Shown here: piece after piece, positions 55,376 through 64,000 of the stretch
Layout: each line of letters begins with the position of its first letter
How positions within the stretch are numbered: position 1 is the first letter of the stretch
Assembly (NCBI GenBank): GCA_024400955.1
Contig: JAKSLY010000005.1
Span: 1-64,000 of the forward strand
DNA from: Treponema sp.
GTDB taxonomy: Bacteria; Spirochaetota; Spirochaetia; Treponematales; Treponemataceae
DNA: 64,000 nt
Direction: 5' to 3'
Made by a program: the position numbers and the translations under genes
The notes under the pieces: generated by a model
The model's database searches: none
Seen by the model: only the letters and a program-made list of their open reading frames with translations
What the model was told of the DNA's origin: nothing

Positions 55376-57343
55376 ATGACAGAAAAGGAATTTGACCTGC
55401 TTTATGCAGCTCATAAGAACAAGGACATCAGCGGTTTTGACAAGGAGACTTTGGCTTCATGCGAATCAGCTGGATTGCTCAAAGACAAGAAAGTAACAGA
55501 CAAGGGATATGAAGCGCTCAAGCCTTACAAGGTTGACAATGCAATCATCATGGCAGCAGGTCGCAGCCGTCGTTGCATGCCTCTGTCAAACTATCTTCCA
55601 AAGGGCCTTTTTGAAATCAAGGGTGACACCATGGTTGAACGCCAGATCAAGCAGCTTAAGGATGTTGGCGTAAATGAAATCATTCTCGTCGTAGGATACA
55701 AGAAGGACAAGTACTACGAAATGGCAAAGAAGTACCCTGGCCTCATCGTTATCGAAAACACCGAATGGGAAGAAAAGAACAACACATCTTCCATCTATGC
55801 GGCAAAGGACTACCTTAAGAACACATACATCTGCTGCAGCGACAACTGGTTTGCCCACAACGTTTACAAGGAATACGTATACGATTCATACTACGCAGCA
55901 AAGTTCAGCGATGAATTCATCAATGAAGACTTCGCCAAGTCTTATGATGAAAACGGCTATATCACGGAACTCAAGCGTGGCGGAGAAAACGGATGGTACG
56001 TAATCGGCGAATCTTACTGGAACAGGGACTTCTCTGCTAAATTCAAGGACCTTTTGGTTCAGGAATACTATGACCCGGAAATGAAGTACATGCTCTGGGA
56101 TCACTTCTACGCAAAGCACATCGACCAGCTTAAGATGAAGATCATGCAGCGCGAGGAAGAAGACTGCAAGGAATTCGACACTACGGAAGAAATCATCGAA
56201 TTCTACCCTGGCTTCAAGGACTTTGTTGAGCAGTTCATTGCAGAAGAAGAAATGGAAAACCAGACAATCCGTCTCAATTACCTTTCAAACTATGCAGACA
56301 CAAAGTCATACTCTGTTGTTTCCACAGAACAGTTTACAGGCCGTCTCCACGTAAATGAAAACCTCTTCAAGCCATCTCCAAAGTGCATGGAAGTAATTCA
56401 CAACGCAACTTATGAAGACGTTATGCTTTACGACCTTACACGCGAAGACGACCTTGCAGTGGAAATCTCAAAGCGCGAAGGAATCGGAACAGACCACATC
56501 CTCATCCACTCAGGATCTTCTGACGTCATCAAGACAATCATGACCCTGGTTTTGAACAAGGGTGACACTGTACTCATCTCTGCCCCTGCCTGGAACTACT
56601 ACAAGTCTGTTGTTGAACTCCGCATGGCAAAGGCTGCCTACTACGACGTAAAGGCTGGCGACAAGGCATACGAATTTGACGTTAGCGGACTTCGCGAAAA
56701 GGCACGCACAATCACACCACGCATCATCATCCTTACCACACCACATAACCCAACCGGTGCATTCCTTGCAGCTGGTGACCTTGAGACAATAATCAAGGAA
56801 AACCCTGCTTCCCTGGTAATCGTTGACGAAGCATACCTTGGATTCAGCACAAAGAAGTATGATGTTGTTCACCTTCTGAATACATATTCAAACGTAGTCT
56901 TCAGCCGCACATTCTCAAAGCTTTACGGTCTTGCAGGTGTTCGCGTTGGATACGGAATCTGTAACCCGATGGCAAAGCAGGTATTCCGCCTCGACGTTAA
57001 CCCATTCCGCGTAAACAATGTAAGCCGCAAGATGGCCATTGCAGCACTCCAGGACCAGGAATACTACGACAAGCTCCTTGCAGACATTACAGCCAGCCGC
57101 AACTACTTCATCGAAGAAATGAACAAGCTCCCTGGCGTAAAGGCCTTTGAAAGCGATGCAAACTTCGTTTTCATGCACTATGTTGGAATCGACACCCAGG
57201 CCCTCAAGGACTTCCTCCAGAAAAACGGATATCTTGTTCGCCTCTGGACAGAAGGAAGCCACCTTGCCATGCGCGTAACACTCGACCGCATTGAGGTAAT
57301 GGAAAAGGTTGTTGCCCTCATCAAGGAATTTTTAGGTAAGTAA
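55376..57343 (+). CDS. fusion: LicC/PntC-like nucleotidyltransferase + class I/II aminotransferase-fold enzyme
   Basis: 655 residues from the ATG at 55376 with an ideal AAAGGAGG site. Residues 1-50 look like a small winged-helix (ETLASCESAGLLKDKKVTDKGYEAL). The nucleotidyltransferase domain (about 52-285) opens with IIMAAGRSRRCMPLSNYLPKGL, close to CTP:phosphocholine (LicC) and 2-aminoethylphosphonate (PntC) cytidylyltransferases. The C-terminal domain (about 300-655) is HisC/CobD-like, with TTPHNPTGAFL, the PLP Lys515 in RTFSKLYGLAG, and a late MRVTLD Arg. It could make an amino-alcohol phosphate or aminophosphonate and activate it as CMP/CDP ester for polymer decoration. No PepM or phosphonopyruvate decarboxylase gene is in the window. 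It is followed directly by ugd. Confidence 0.82.
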   Translation: MTEKEFDLLYAAHKNKDISGFDKETLASCESAGLLKDKKVTDKGYEALKPYKVDNAIIMAAGRSRRCMPLSNYLPKGLFEIKGDTMVERQIKQLKDVGVNEIILVVGYKKDKYYEMAKKYPGLIVIENTEWEEKNNTSSIYAAKDYLKNTYICCSDNWFAHNVYKEYVYDSYYAAKFSDEFINEDFAKSYDENGYITELKRGGENGWYVIGESYWNRDFSAKFKDLLVQEYYDPEMKYMLWDHFYAKHIDQLKMKIMQREEEDCKEFDTTEEIIEFYPGFKDFVEQFIAEEEMENQTIRLNYLSNYADTKSYSVVSTEQFTGRLHVNENLFKPSPKCMEVIHNATYEDVMLYDLTREDDLAVEISKREGIGTDHILIHSGSSDVIKTIMTLVLNKGDTVLISAPAWNYYKSVVELRMAKAAYYDVKAGDKAYEFDVSGLREKARTITPRIIILTTPHNPTGAFLAAGDLETIIKENPASLVIVDEAYLGFSTKKYDVVHLLNTYSNVVFSRTFSKLYGLAGVRVGYGICNPMAKQVFRLDVNPFRVNNVSRKMAIAALQDQEYYDKLLADITASRNYFIEEMNKLPGVKAFESDANFVFMHYVGIDTQALKDFLQKNGYLVRLWTEGSHLAMRVTLDRIEVMEKVVALIKEFLGK

Positions 57344-58528
57344 ATGAAAATCGCAGTTGCAGGAACAGGTTATGTAGGGCTTTCAAATGCAGTCCTCCTA
57401 TCTCAGAACAATGAAGTTGTGGCAGTTGACATCATCCAGAGCAAGGTTGACCTTATCAACAGCAGGAAGTCTCCGATCATCGACAAGGAAATCGAGGAAT
57501 ACCTTTCAACAAAGAATCTGAACCTTACTGCAACCTGCGATGCGGCCTCTGCATACAAAAACGCAGAATTCGTCATCATTTCAACTCCGACAAACTATGA
57601 TCCGGACAAGAATTACTTTGACACTTCTTCCATTGAGGCAGTCCTGGCAATTCTTTCGGAACTGAAGTCGGAGGCAACCATAGTCATCAAGTCAACAATT
57701 CCTGTTGGCTATACGGAACAGATTTCCCTAAGGTTTCCAGAACTCAAGATACTCTTCTCTCCTGAATTCCTCAGGGAAGGACGTGCCCTTTACGACAACC
57801 TCTACCCTTCCCGCATTGTGGTAAGCTGGCCAAAAAACCATCCTGAACTAAGGGAAAAAGCCGAAACTTTTGCAGGGCTCCTGAAGCAGGGGGCCATAAA
57901 GGAAAACATCGAGACCCTTTTTACCAATTGCACGGAAGCAGAAGCCATCAAGCTTTTTGCCAACACATATCTTGCCCTTCGCGTTGCATACTTCAACGAG
58001 CTTGATACCTATGCAGAAAGCAGAGGCCTTGATACGGCTTCCATAATAAAGGGTGTCTCCCTGGATCCAAGAATCGGGGACTTCTACAACAATCCTTCCT
58101 TTGGATACGGCGGCTACTGTCTTCCTAAGGACACAAAGCAGCTTAAGGCAAATTTTTCTGACGTACCTGAAAACCTCATCAGCGCCATCGTTGCTTCCAA
58201 CAGCACAAGAAAGGACTTCATTGCAGACCAGATAATTTCAAAAAGACCTGCAACAGTTGGCGTTTACCGCCTTACCATGAAGGCAAACAGCGACAACTTC
58301 CGCCAGAGTTCCATCCAGGGCATCATGAAGCGAATAAAGGCAAAGGGAATTCCTGTTGTCATCTATGAACCTACATTTGATGGAGAAAGCTTCTTTAATT
58401 CAAAGGTTACAAAGGACCTTGCTGAATTTAAGGCTGAATGCGACGTGATCATTGCAAACAGAATAAGCGATGAGCTTTCGGATGTAAGGCAAAAAGTCTA
58501 CACAAGAGACCTGTATTCGAGGGACTGA
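57344..58528 (+). CDS. ugd: UDP-glucose 6-dehydrogenase
   Basis: 394 residues, the length of the short bacterial Ugd class. It oxidises UDP-glucose to UDP-glucuronate with two NAD+. The NAD loop [13 protein letters not shown] is at the N-terminus. [17 protein letters not shown] (about residue 82), KSTIPVGYT (about 115), FSPEFLREG (about 137) and the catalytic Cys in [14 protein letters not shown] (about 252) are intact. It starts directly after the preceding stop. Its product can feed the epimerase at 46476 to give UDP-galacturonate, so the polymer probably contains uronic acid. Confidence 0.93.
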   Translation: MKIAVAGTGYVGLSNAVLLSQNNEVVAVDIIQSKVDLINSRKSPIIDKEIEEYLSTKNLNLTATCDAASAYKNAEFVIISTPTNYDPDKNYFDTSSIEAVLAILSELKSEATIVIKSTIPVGYTEQISLRFPELKILFSPEFLREGRALYDNLYPSRIVVSWPKNHPELREKAETFAGLLKQGAIKENIETLFTNCTEAEAIKLFANTYLALRVAYFNELDTYAESRGLDTASIIKGVSLDPRIGDFYNNPSFGYGGYCLPKDTKQLKANFSDVPENLISAIVASNSTRKDFIADQIISKRPATVGVYRLTMKANSDNFRQSSIQGIMKRIKAKGIPVVIYEPTFDGESFFNSKVTKDLAEFKAECDVIIANRISDELSDVRQKVYTRDLYSRD

Positions 58529-58529
58529 C

Positions 58530-58742
58530 ATGGATGTAAAATTTTTAATGAATCTTTCCCTTCAAGTTCTCAAGGATAAGCAGGTGATAATGATTGCAGT
58601 AGTCTGCATATTCTTCATGATGCTTGGAAGCTATATCGTCAAGTACAGAAAGAAGCCACGCGTCATCAAGGCAAAGACAAAGGCAGCACCTGCACCTAAA
58701 CCGGAGCCAAAACCGGAAGAAAATTCCGGAGATGGAGAATAA
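58530..58742 (+). CDS. small membrane protein with Pro-rich charged tail
   Basis: 70 residues, starting one base after the ugd stop. One membrane segment at about residues 19-37 follows a short amphipathic start. A basic stretch (KYRKKPRVIKAKTK) comes next, then a low-complexity APAPKPEPKPEE tail on the probable cytoplasmic side. I do not recognise a family. Its tight linkage suggests it is the last gene of the sugar-nucleotide unit. Confidence 0.6.
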   Translation: MDVKFLMNLSLQVLKDKQVIMIAVVCIFFMMLGSYIVKYRKKPRVIKAKTKAAPAPKPEPKPEENSGDGE

Positions 58743-58747
58743 CATTC

Positions 58748-58764
58748 CTGGAATAACATTCCAG
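58748..58764. terminator. weak hairpin after the small membrane gene
   Basis: CTGGAAT (58748-58754) pairs with ATTCCAG (58758-58764) around a 3-base loop, followed a few bases later by TTTTT. A modest terminator candidate. Confidence 0.4.
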
Positions 58765-58788
58765 AGCCTATTTTTACAGTCCCGGGCT

Positions 58789-58817
58789 TTGCAATTTTTT
58801 CTGATAACATCTATAAT
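58789..58817 (+). promoter_or_regulatory. promoter of the aconitase-family gene, with structured leader
   Basis: TTGCAA (58789-58794), 17 bases, TATAAT (58812-58817). The leader of about 70 bases has a CTCAAG/CTTGAG hairpin (about 58822-58840) and ends with GAGG before the ATG at 58895. Confidence 0.65.
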
Positions 58818-58894
58818 GATACTCAAGTCAGGTTCTTGAGGTAGCCGGTAACGGTTGTGCCTTGGCCCAACGTATTTTTATATTCGAGGTTATT

Positions 58895-61129
58895 ATGATT
58901 AAATTATGGGAAACCGGTGCATTCCTTGAAAACGGAAAGCTTGTTTCACAGGCTGAATTCAAAGGCGCTGCAAAAGAAGATGCAGCTAAAAACACAATGG
59001 CTTATTCTATTCTCCAGAATCACAACACTTCGGGAGATGCTTCAAAGCTTAAGATCAAGTTTGATAAAATCACATCACACGACATTACTTACGTTGGAAT
59101 CATCCAGACAGCACGTGCTTCAGGTCTTGAAAAATTCCCGCTTCCTTACGTCCTTACAAACTGCCACAACTCTCTTTGCGCAGTAGGCGGAACAATCAAC
59201 GACGACGACCACATGTTCGGTCTTACATGTGCACAGAAATACGGCGGAATCTACGTTCCACCACACCAGGCTGTAATCCACCAGTATGCCCGCGAAATGA
59301 TGGCAACATGTGGCGGCATGATCCTCGGTTCTGACAGCCACACACGCTACGGTGCCCTCGGTACAATGGCCATCGGTGAAGGCGGCGGAGAACTTGCAAA
59401 GCAGCTTCTTGGAAAGACTTATGATGTAAACATGCCGGGTGTTGTTGCAGTTTACATGACAGGAACTCCACGCCCAGGTGTTGGACCTCAGGACGTTGCA
59501 ATCGCAATCATCGGTGCTGTTTTCAACAACGGCTACGTTAAGAACAAGGTAATGGAATTCGTGGGACCAGGCGTTGCAAACCTCAGTGCAGAATTCCGCA
59601 TCGGCATCGATGTAATGACAACAGAAACAACATGTCTTTCTTCAATCTGGACAACAGACGAAAAGATCCGTGAATTCTACGCACTCCACGGCCGTGAAAA
59701 GGACTACTCAAAGGTTGAACCAAAGGGCGTTGCATACTACGACGGCGTAATCGAAGTGGACCTGGACAAGATTGTTCCAATGATTGCCCTTCCATTCCAC
59801 CCAAGCAACGCATACACAATCGACTTTGTTAACAAGAACCTTAAGGATGTTCTCCACGAAACTGAAGAACGCGCAAAGGTTTCCTTTGGCGACAAGGTAA
59901 ACTTTAACCTTACAAACAAAATCATCGACGGAAAGCTTTACGTTGACCAGGGGGTAATCGCAGGATGTGCAGGTGGTAGCTATGAAAACATTGTTGCAGC
60001 AGCTGACATCCTCAAGGGAAAGAACACCGGTAACGACAAGTTCTACCTGAGCGTATACCCGGCTTCTACACCGATCTACATGGACCTTATGAAGAACGGT
60101 GCTGCTGTTGAACTCATGAAGGCAGGTGCCATCGTCAAGACTGCATTCTGCGGACCATGCTTTGGTGCTGGCGATACACCAGCAAACGGTGCCCTCTCCA
60201 TCCGCCACTCGACAAGAAACTTCCCTAACCGCGAAGGTTCAAAGATCCAGAACGGACAGATTTCTTCTGTTGCCCTTATGGACGCACGCTCAATCGCAGC
60301 TACAGCCGCAAACAAGGGATTCCTTACAGCAGCAACAGACTTTGATAAGGATTACTCAAACAAAAAGTACTTCTTTGACAAGACAATCTACGAAACACGC
60401 ATCTATGACAGCAAGGGCGTTGCACATCCTGAACAGGAAATCCAGTTTGGGCCAAACATCAAGGACTGGCCACAGATGGAAGCTCTCGGTGACAATCTCC
60501 TCGTAAAGGTTGTTTCAGAAATCCACGATCCTGTTACAACAACAGACGAACTCATTCCTTCAGGAGAAACATCTTCATTCCGCTCTAACCCACTTGGACT
60601 TGCAGAATTCACACTCAGCCGCAAGGATCCTTCATACGTTGGACGCGCAAAGGCTGTACGCGACAGGGCAGATGATGTAAAGGCAGAAATCACAAAGGTT
60701 TGTGCAGCCCTTAATGTTAAGGAAAGTGACGTTCAGGTTGGATCTACAATCTACGCAGTAAAGCCAGGTGACGGTTCTGCACGCGAACAGGCTGCCTCTT
60801 GCCAGAGGGTTCTCGGTGCTTCTGCTAACATCGCATGCGAATATGCAACAAAGCGCTACCGCTCTAACCTGATGAACTGGGGTATGCTCCCATTCCTCTA
60901 CAAGAGCGGAGACCAGGCAGCAACAGAAAAGCTTCCATTTGCAAACGGTGACTGGGTTTACATTCCAAACGTTAAGAAGCAGGTTGCAGATAAGGCAGAT
61001 TCTTACAAGGCCTATGCAGTTAATGCAAGCGGCAGTGTAACTGAATTTGAACTTACAACTGGAGACATGACAGACGACGAACGCAAGATCATCCTTGCCG
61101 GTTGTCTCATCAACTTCTACAAGGCATAA
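58895..61129 (+). CDS. aconitase-family hydratase
   Basis: 744 residues from the ATG at 58895 (GAGG upstream). An in-frame upstream reading to 58862 has no such site. The aconitase layout is clear: [20 protein letters not shown] (about residue 142), the iron-sulfur cysteines in [11 protein letters not shown] (first Cys, about 363) and CGPCFG (two Cys, about 423-426), then a C-terminal swivel domain. The segment around the first Cys differs from the standard SCTNSSYED. Citrate/isocitrate isomerisation is the best guess, but many treponemes lack a TCA cycle, so a related hydro-lyase substrate is possible. It is a lone gene with its own promoter and terminator. Confidence 0.85.
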   Translation: MIKLWETGAFLENGKLVSQAEFKGAAKEDAAKNTMAYSILQNHNTSGDASKLKIKFDKITSHDITYVGIIQTARASGLEKFPLPYVLTNCHNSLCAVGGTINDDDHMFGLTCAQKYGGIYVPPHQAVIHQYAREMMATCGGMILGSDSHTRYGALGTMAIGEGGGELAKQLLGKTYDVNMPGVVAVYMTGTPRPGVGPQDVAIAIIGAVFNNGYVKNKVMEFVGPGVANLSAEFRIGIDVMTTETTCLSSIWTTDEKIREFYALHGREKDYSKVEPKGVAYYDGVIEVDLDKIVPMIALPFHPSNAYTIDFVNKNLKDVLHETEERAKVSFGDKVNFNLTNKIIDGKLYVDQGVIAGCAGGSYENIVAAADILKGKNTGNDKFYLSVYPASTPIYMDLMKNGAAVELMKAGAIVKTAFCGPCFGAGDTPANGALSIRHSTRNFPNREGSKIQNGQISSVALMDARSIAATAANKGFLTAATDFDKDYSNKKYFFDKTIYETRIYDSKGVAHPEQEIQFGPNIKDWPQMEALGDNLLVKVVSEIHDPVTTTDELIPSGETSSFRSNPLGLAEFTLSRKDPSYVGRAKAVRDRADDVKAEITKVCAALNVKESDVQVGSTIYAVKPGDGSAREQAASCQRVLGASANIACEYATKRYRSNLMNWGMLPFLYKSGDQAATEKLPFANGDWVYIPNVKKQVADKADSYKAYAVNASGSVTEFELTTGDMTDDERKIILAGCLINFYKA

Positions 61130-61146
61130 CAAAACCTGCAATAAAC

Positions 61147-61177
61147 AAGGCCCCTGGAACTGCCAGGGGCCTTTCTT
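61147..61177. terminator. intrinsic terminator between the hydratase and ybaK
   Basis: 11-bp stem AAGGCCCCTGG / CCAGGGGCCTT with a 5-base loop, then TCTTTT on the plus strand. It can also act for the convergent ybaK gene. Confidence 0.9.
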
Positions 61178-61663
61178 TTATTCAAGGATCAAGTCAACTA
61201 CTTCTGCATCGCAAGCCTTCACAAGGTCTGCAGGAGCAATGGTCAGCTGAATTCCGCGCTGGCCGCCACTGATGTTTATCTTTTCCTGGCTCATGGCAGA
61301 CTGGTCAATAAAGGTGCGGAACTTGCGCTTCATTCCCACTGGACTGCACCCGCCACGTATGTAGCCTGTAAGTCCAAGAAGTTCTTCCTGTTTTACGGGA
61401 GTTACTTCCTTTGCTCCGCATGCATTGCGTGCCTTCTTTAAGTTGATTTCATGAACTGCACTCTGGCAGAAAACCACCACTTCCTTGGTTTCCGTGCGGA
61501 ATACAATGGTCTTGAATACGCATTCAGGTGACACTCCCAGCTTTTGTGCAGTGCGTTCAGCAGCACCCTTGGCAAGTTCGTGTTCGCCATCATCGTCGTA
61601 TTCCTTGGCCTCGTAGGGAATCTTAAGTCCGTCGAGGATTCTCATAGCATTGGTCTTTTTCAT
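61178..61663 (-). CDS. ybaK: YbaK/EbsC-type Cys-tRNA(Pro) deacylase
   Basis: 161 residues from the ATG at 61663 with GGAGC upstream. It hydrolyses mischarged Cys-tRNA(Pro). The family core is seen in TAQKLGVSPECVFKTIVF (about residue 38), the conserved Lys in FKT, VCQSAVHEINLKK-like helix (about 65-80), GYIRGGCSPVGMK near 105 and NISGGQRGIQLTI near 135. A lone gene between a terminator and a repeat-bearing intergenic region. Confidence 0.9.
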   Translation of the reverse strand: MKKTNAMRILDGLKIPYEAKEYDDDGEHELAKGAAERTAQKLGVSPECVFKTIVFRTETKEVVVFCQSAVHEINLKKARNACGAKEVTPVKQEELLGLTGYIRGGCSPVGMKRKFRTFIDQSAMSQEKINISGGQRGIQLTIAPADLVKACDAEVVDLILE

Positions 61664-61676
61664 TATAAGCTCCATA

Positions 61677-61761
61677 TCAAAGCGGGTCCCAGCGACGGCG
61701 AAAGTGTAATGCTACCTCCCTGAGGGCCCGTCCTTACACTTTCGTCTGCGTCCCGCTTTGA
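61677..61761. repeat. large imperfect inverted repeat upstream of ybaK
   Basis: TCAAAGCGGG (61677-61686) and GAAAGTGTAA (61700-61709) are matched by TTACACTTTC (61734-61743) and CCCGCTTTGA (61752-61761). The two perfect 10-bp blocks are separated by 13 bases in one arm and 8 in the other. It overlaps the first direct repeat unit. Confidence 0.8.
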
Positions 61762-61838
61762 TGATAAGACATATATTGACAAAGAACAAGAAGGTCATAC
61801 GGGGCTAATGCCCCTTCTTCCCCCGCCCAAAGCCTACA
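61724..61838. repeat. direct repeat unit, copy 1 (115 bp)
   Basis: Starts GGGCCCGTCCTTACAC and ends near AAAGCCTACAC. It is about 94% identical (7 differences by eye) to copy 2 at 61897-62011. It contains the inner palindrome GGGGCTAATGCCCC. No gene is credible here. The 393 bases from ybaK to mglC hold only these repeats. Confidence 0.85.
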
Positions 61839-61896
61839 CAAGACCGAACCCTGGCTACGCATATCCACCAATAATAGCAATAAAACAAATATTCGC

Positions 61897-62011
61897 GGGC
61901 CCGTTCTTACACTTTCGTCTGCGTCCCGCTTTGATAATAAGACATATATTGACAAAGGACAAGCAGGACATACGGGGCTAATGCCCCTTCTACCCCCGCC
62001 CAAAGCCTACA
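61897..62011. repeat. direct repeat unit, copy 2 (115 bp)
   Basis: Second copy, separated from copy 1 by 58 bases of AT-rich sequence. It retains the arm TTACACTTTC...CCCGCTTTGA and the GGGGCTAATGCCCC palindrome. Confidence 0.85.
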
Positions 62012-62048
62012 AAAAAAAGAGCCGGATGCACAAGACTTTGCAACCGGC
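62011..62048 (-). terminator. probable terminator of the mgl operon
   Basis: On the minus strand GCCGG (62048-62044) pairs with CCGGC (62025-62021) with partial inner pairing, followed by CT and eight T (62018-62011). Confidence 0.65.
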
Positions 62049-62069
62049 CCACATCAGAACTTAACTTTT

Positions 62070-63296
62070 TTAGTTCTTCTTCTGTTTTGAAATAAGATCA
62101 GCTGTTACGGCACCGAGAAGTACGACACCCTTAACAATCTTCTGAATATCTGTAGAAAGACCAACAAGAGACATACCGTTGTTGAGGACACCCATAACGA
62201 GAGCTCCGACAACTGCACCGATAATCTTACCGGAACCACCGGCAACTGCTGCACCACCAATGTAACATGATGCAATGGCATCCATTTCGAATCCGTCACC
62301 AGCCTTTGGTGTTGCAGAAGCGTTACGTGCAGAAAGAACTACACCGGCAACTGCTGCAAGGATTGACATGTTTGCATATACCCAGAAGAAAACCTTCTGT
62401 GTGTTGATACCAGAAAGACGAGCAGCCTTGCTGTTACCACCAAGTGCATAGATGTTGCGTCCAGGAACTGTTGCTTCCGTAAGGAATGCGTAGAATGCAA
62501 CGATAACTGCAATGATTACAAGCTGAGTTGGAATACCCTTGAGGAATGCAAGCTTGAGTGCAACAAACCAAACAAAGAAACATGTAATTACAGTCTTTAT
62601 GATGTCTGCTGTAAGTGAAACATTGTCAAAACCGTTTGCTTCAAGCTTCTTTCTGTTGCGGAACATGAGAACAAAGAGAATCACTGTAATTGCAACAGCA
62701 ACGATAAGGGCAAAAATGTTGATGTTCATCATGTCCTGAACCATCTGTACAGTTCCGTCTTCAAGGATTTCTGGAACTTCTTCTCCCATAGGAATGCTAA
62801 GCTTCATGTTAGGGAAAAGGTATGAAGTTGCAATGTTTCTGAATGAATCAGGAAGAGGACCCTTTGTCTGAGCCTTGAGGACTGTATATGTAAGGCCACG
62901 GCCGATGAGCATTGTTGCGAGTGTTACAGTAAATGGAGGAATCTTAAGGTATGCAACAAAGAAACCGTTGAACAGACCAAAGAGAAGACCAACGATGAGG
63001 GCAAGAATGATTCCCACTGGAACAGGCATGCCCCAGTCTACAACTGCAATGGCTGAAGCTGCACCACAAACTGCAACAACAGAACCGACACCAAGGTCAA
63101 CGTTACCGGTAAGAACACAAAGGAGCATACCTACTGCAAGAATGATAACATAACCGTTCTGCATGATAAGGTTGTTGATGTTCATTGGAGAAGCATTGTT
63201 GCCTCCCGTAAGAATTGCAAAAAGCAAGAAAATTGCCACGAGGGCAAAAACCATACCGTATTCTTTTATGTCAATTTTTTTAGTTTTACCAGACAT
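62070..63296 (-). CDS. mglC: galactose/methyl-galactoside ABC importer permease
   Basis: 408 residues with about 10 hydrophobic segments, BPD_transp_2 type. The ATG at 63296 has AGAGAGG six bases away. An ATG two codons earlier overlaps the mglA stop. Family phrases include LAVGMLLCVLTGNVDLGVGSV near residue 57, FNGFFVAYLKIPPFTVTLATM near 110, YALGGNSKAARLSGI near 282 and GGAAVAGGSG near 350. It is about 70 residues longer than E. coli MglC owing to an insertion (about 165-250), as in other spirochaetal forms. It imports galactose or glucose with MglA and MglB. MglB is outside the window. Confidence 0.9.
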   Translation of the reverse strand: MSGKTKKIDIKEYGMVFALVAIFLLFAILTGGNNASPMNINNLIMQNGYVIILAVGMLLCVLTGNVDLGVGSVVAVCGAASAIAVVDWGMPVPVGIILALIVGLLFGLFNGFFVAYLKIPPFTVTLATMLIGRGLTYTVLKAQTKGPLPDSFRNIATSYLFPNMKLSIPMGEEVPEILEDGTVQMVQDMMNINIFALIVAVAITVILFVLMFRNRKKLEANGFDNVSLTADIIKTVITCFFVWFVALKLAFLKGIPTQLVIIAVIVAFYAFLTEATVPGRNIYALGGNSKAARLSGINTQKVFFWVYANMSILAAVAGVVLSARNASATPKAGDGFEMDAIASCYIGGAAVAGGSGKIIGAVVGALVMGVLNNGMSLVGLSTDIQKIVKGVVLLGAVTADLISKQKKN

Positions 63297-63298
63297 TT

Positions 63299-64000
63299 TC
63301 ATCCTCTCTTTCTTGTGTTTGTATCCTGAATGATCTTCGTCATGATCTTTTCAGGTGTTACTTCTTCCTTAGTCATTTCACCAACAATGCGTCCCTCATT
63401 GAGAACGTAAAGCCTGTCAGAAATACCGATGGCTTCTGGCATTTCAGATGAAATAACGATAACTGCCTTACCGCTTGCAACAAGCTCGTTGATAAGCAGG
63501 TAGATTTCATGCTTTGCACCAACGTCGATACCGCGAGTAGGTTCGTCAAGAATCAGGACATCAGGCTGGGCCATCATCCATTTTGCAAGAACAACCTTCT
63601 GCTGGTTACCGCCGGAAAGGTTTTCAACCTTCTGGTTAATGCTTGGAGTCTTAACATTGAACTTCTTGCGGCTGATTTCCGACTCGCGGATTTCCTTGTT
63701 GCGTTCAATGACATTGTGCTTTGAAAAGTAGTATGGAAGGGCAGCCATGGTCATGTTGTGCTTGATGTCATCACCAAGAACAAGACCATAACCCTTGCGG
63801 TCTTCAGAAGTATAGGCAATCTTGTTTCTGATTGCATCGCCTACGTTGTTGATTTCAATCTTCTTTCCGTGCATGTAGACTTCACCGGAAATTTTCTGAC
63901 CGTAAGACTTTCCAAACAGGGACATGGCAAGTTCTGTGCGTCCTGCACCCATGAGGCCTACAAAGCCTACAACTTCACCTGCGCGAACATTAAAGTTGAT
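63299..64000 (-). CDS. mglA: galactose/methyl-galactoside ABC importer ATP-binding protein, C-terminal part
   Basis: The gene runs off the window end, so only about 233 C-terminal residues are present. This is the second ATPase cassette of an Mgl/Rbs-type protein: Walker A-like [11 protein letters not shown], signature [10 protein letters not shown], Walker [22 protein letters not shown], and the late [13 protein letters not shown]. The degenerate Walker A is normal for the second cassette of this family. The stop overlaps the first possible mglC start as ATGA. Confidence 0.92.
   Translation of the reverse strand: MNFNVRAGEVVGFVGLMGAGRTELAMSLFGKSYGQKISGEVYMHGKKIEINNVGDAIRNKIAYTSEDRKGYGLVLGDDIKHNMTMAALPYYFSKHNVIERNKEIRESEISRKKFNVKTPSINQKVENLSGGNQQKVVLAKWMMAQPDVLILDEPTRGIDVGAKHEIYLLINELVASGKAVIVISSEMPEAIGISDRLYVLNEGRIVGEMTKEEVTPEKIMTKIIQDTNTRKRG

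Noticed and set aside
61734-62003. 89-residue open frame in the ybaK-mglC spacer
   Set aside because: It is translated from the two direct repeats and simply repeats itself. No ribosome binding site.
1-64000. CRISPR array, tRNA, rRNA, transposase or phage genes
   Set aside because: I looked for regular spaced repeats, cloverleaf-like segments and integrase or transposase proteins and found none.

Overview
The window reads as a chromosome segment of a treponeme-like spirochaete. I infer this from gene content, since there is no rRNA to anchor it: a type III glutamine synthetase, an MglA/MglC sugar importer with the long spirochaetal-type MglC, a methyl-accepting chemotaxis protein, LuxS placed at the end of a murE-ddl-murD operon, a Wzi-type outer-membrane barrel, and a large set of genes for a phosphate-containing surface glycopolymer. 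I see no tRNA, rRNA, CRISPR array, transposase or phage gene.

Layout. (1) 1-9.7 kb: glnN and an ABC importer of the ABC_sub_bind class on the minus strand. Its binding protein (8.8-9.7 kb) is separated from its permease and ATPase (2.3-4.1 kb) by an opposite-strand block of two acyltransferase/glycosyltransferase genes, a GT8-PlsC fusion and an exported repeat-like protein. (2) 9.8-22 kb: core genes (chemoreceptor, guaB, purA, luxS, murD, ddl, murE, queD, hisF, hisH). (3) 22-36 kb: a visibly more AT-rich surface-polysaccharide region (Wzi, Stealth phosphotransferase, GT8, flippase, GT4, TagF-like, MBOAT, SGNH, YidC-phosphatase fusion). (4) 36.5-47.5 kb, minus strand: a UDP-sugar epimerase, a second YidC fusion, TagF-like, SGNH and MBOAT proteins, and a dlt-like module (adenylation enzyme, PLP decarboxylase-family enzyme, acyl carrier protein). 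(5) 47.6-58.7 kb, plus strand: GT8, two more YidC fusions around a third TagF-like gene, a nucleotidyltransferase-aminotransferase fusion, and UDP-glucose dehydrogenase. (6) 58.9-64 kb: an aconitase-family hydratase, ybaK, an intergenic repeat element, and mglC/mglA, the last cut by the window end.

The best candidate for an undescribed system is a family of four proteins of about 890-910 residues. Each joins a YidC/Oxa1-like membrane domain to further membrane helices and a C-terminal alkaline-phosphatase-superfamily (LtaS/EptA/sulfatase-like) domain. All four keep the predicted catalytic Thr, metal-ligand Asp, His and Asp-His pair, but all four have Asn or Thr where YidC insertases have their conserved groove arginine. 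Each cluster holding these fusions also holds a CDP-glycerol-glycerophosphotransferase-like gene, and two of the three also hold MBOAT and SGNH genes. My inference is a teichoic-acid-like, phosphodiester-linked surface polymer, built inside, exported, and decorated outside with phosphorylated groups and acyl or aminoacyl esters. The adenylation enzyme/ACP/MBOAT/SGNH module parallels DltA/C/B/D, and the nucleotidyltransferase-aminotransferase fusion could supply a CMP- or CDP-activated amino-alcohol or aminophosphonate substituent.

A second genome-level pattern is transcriptional. At least nine transcription units have a promoter whose -10 hexamer lies only 6-10 bases before the start codon, which predicts leaderless or nearly leaderless mRNAs, whereas genes inside operons mostly carry clear GGAGG-type ribosome binding sites.
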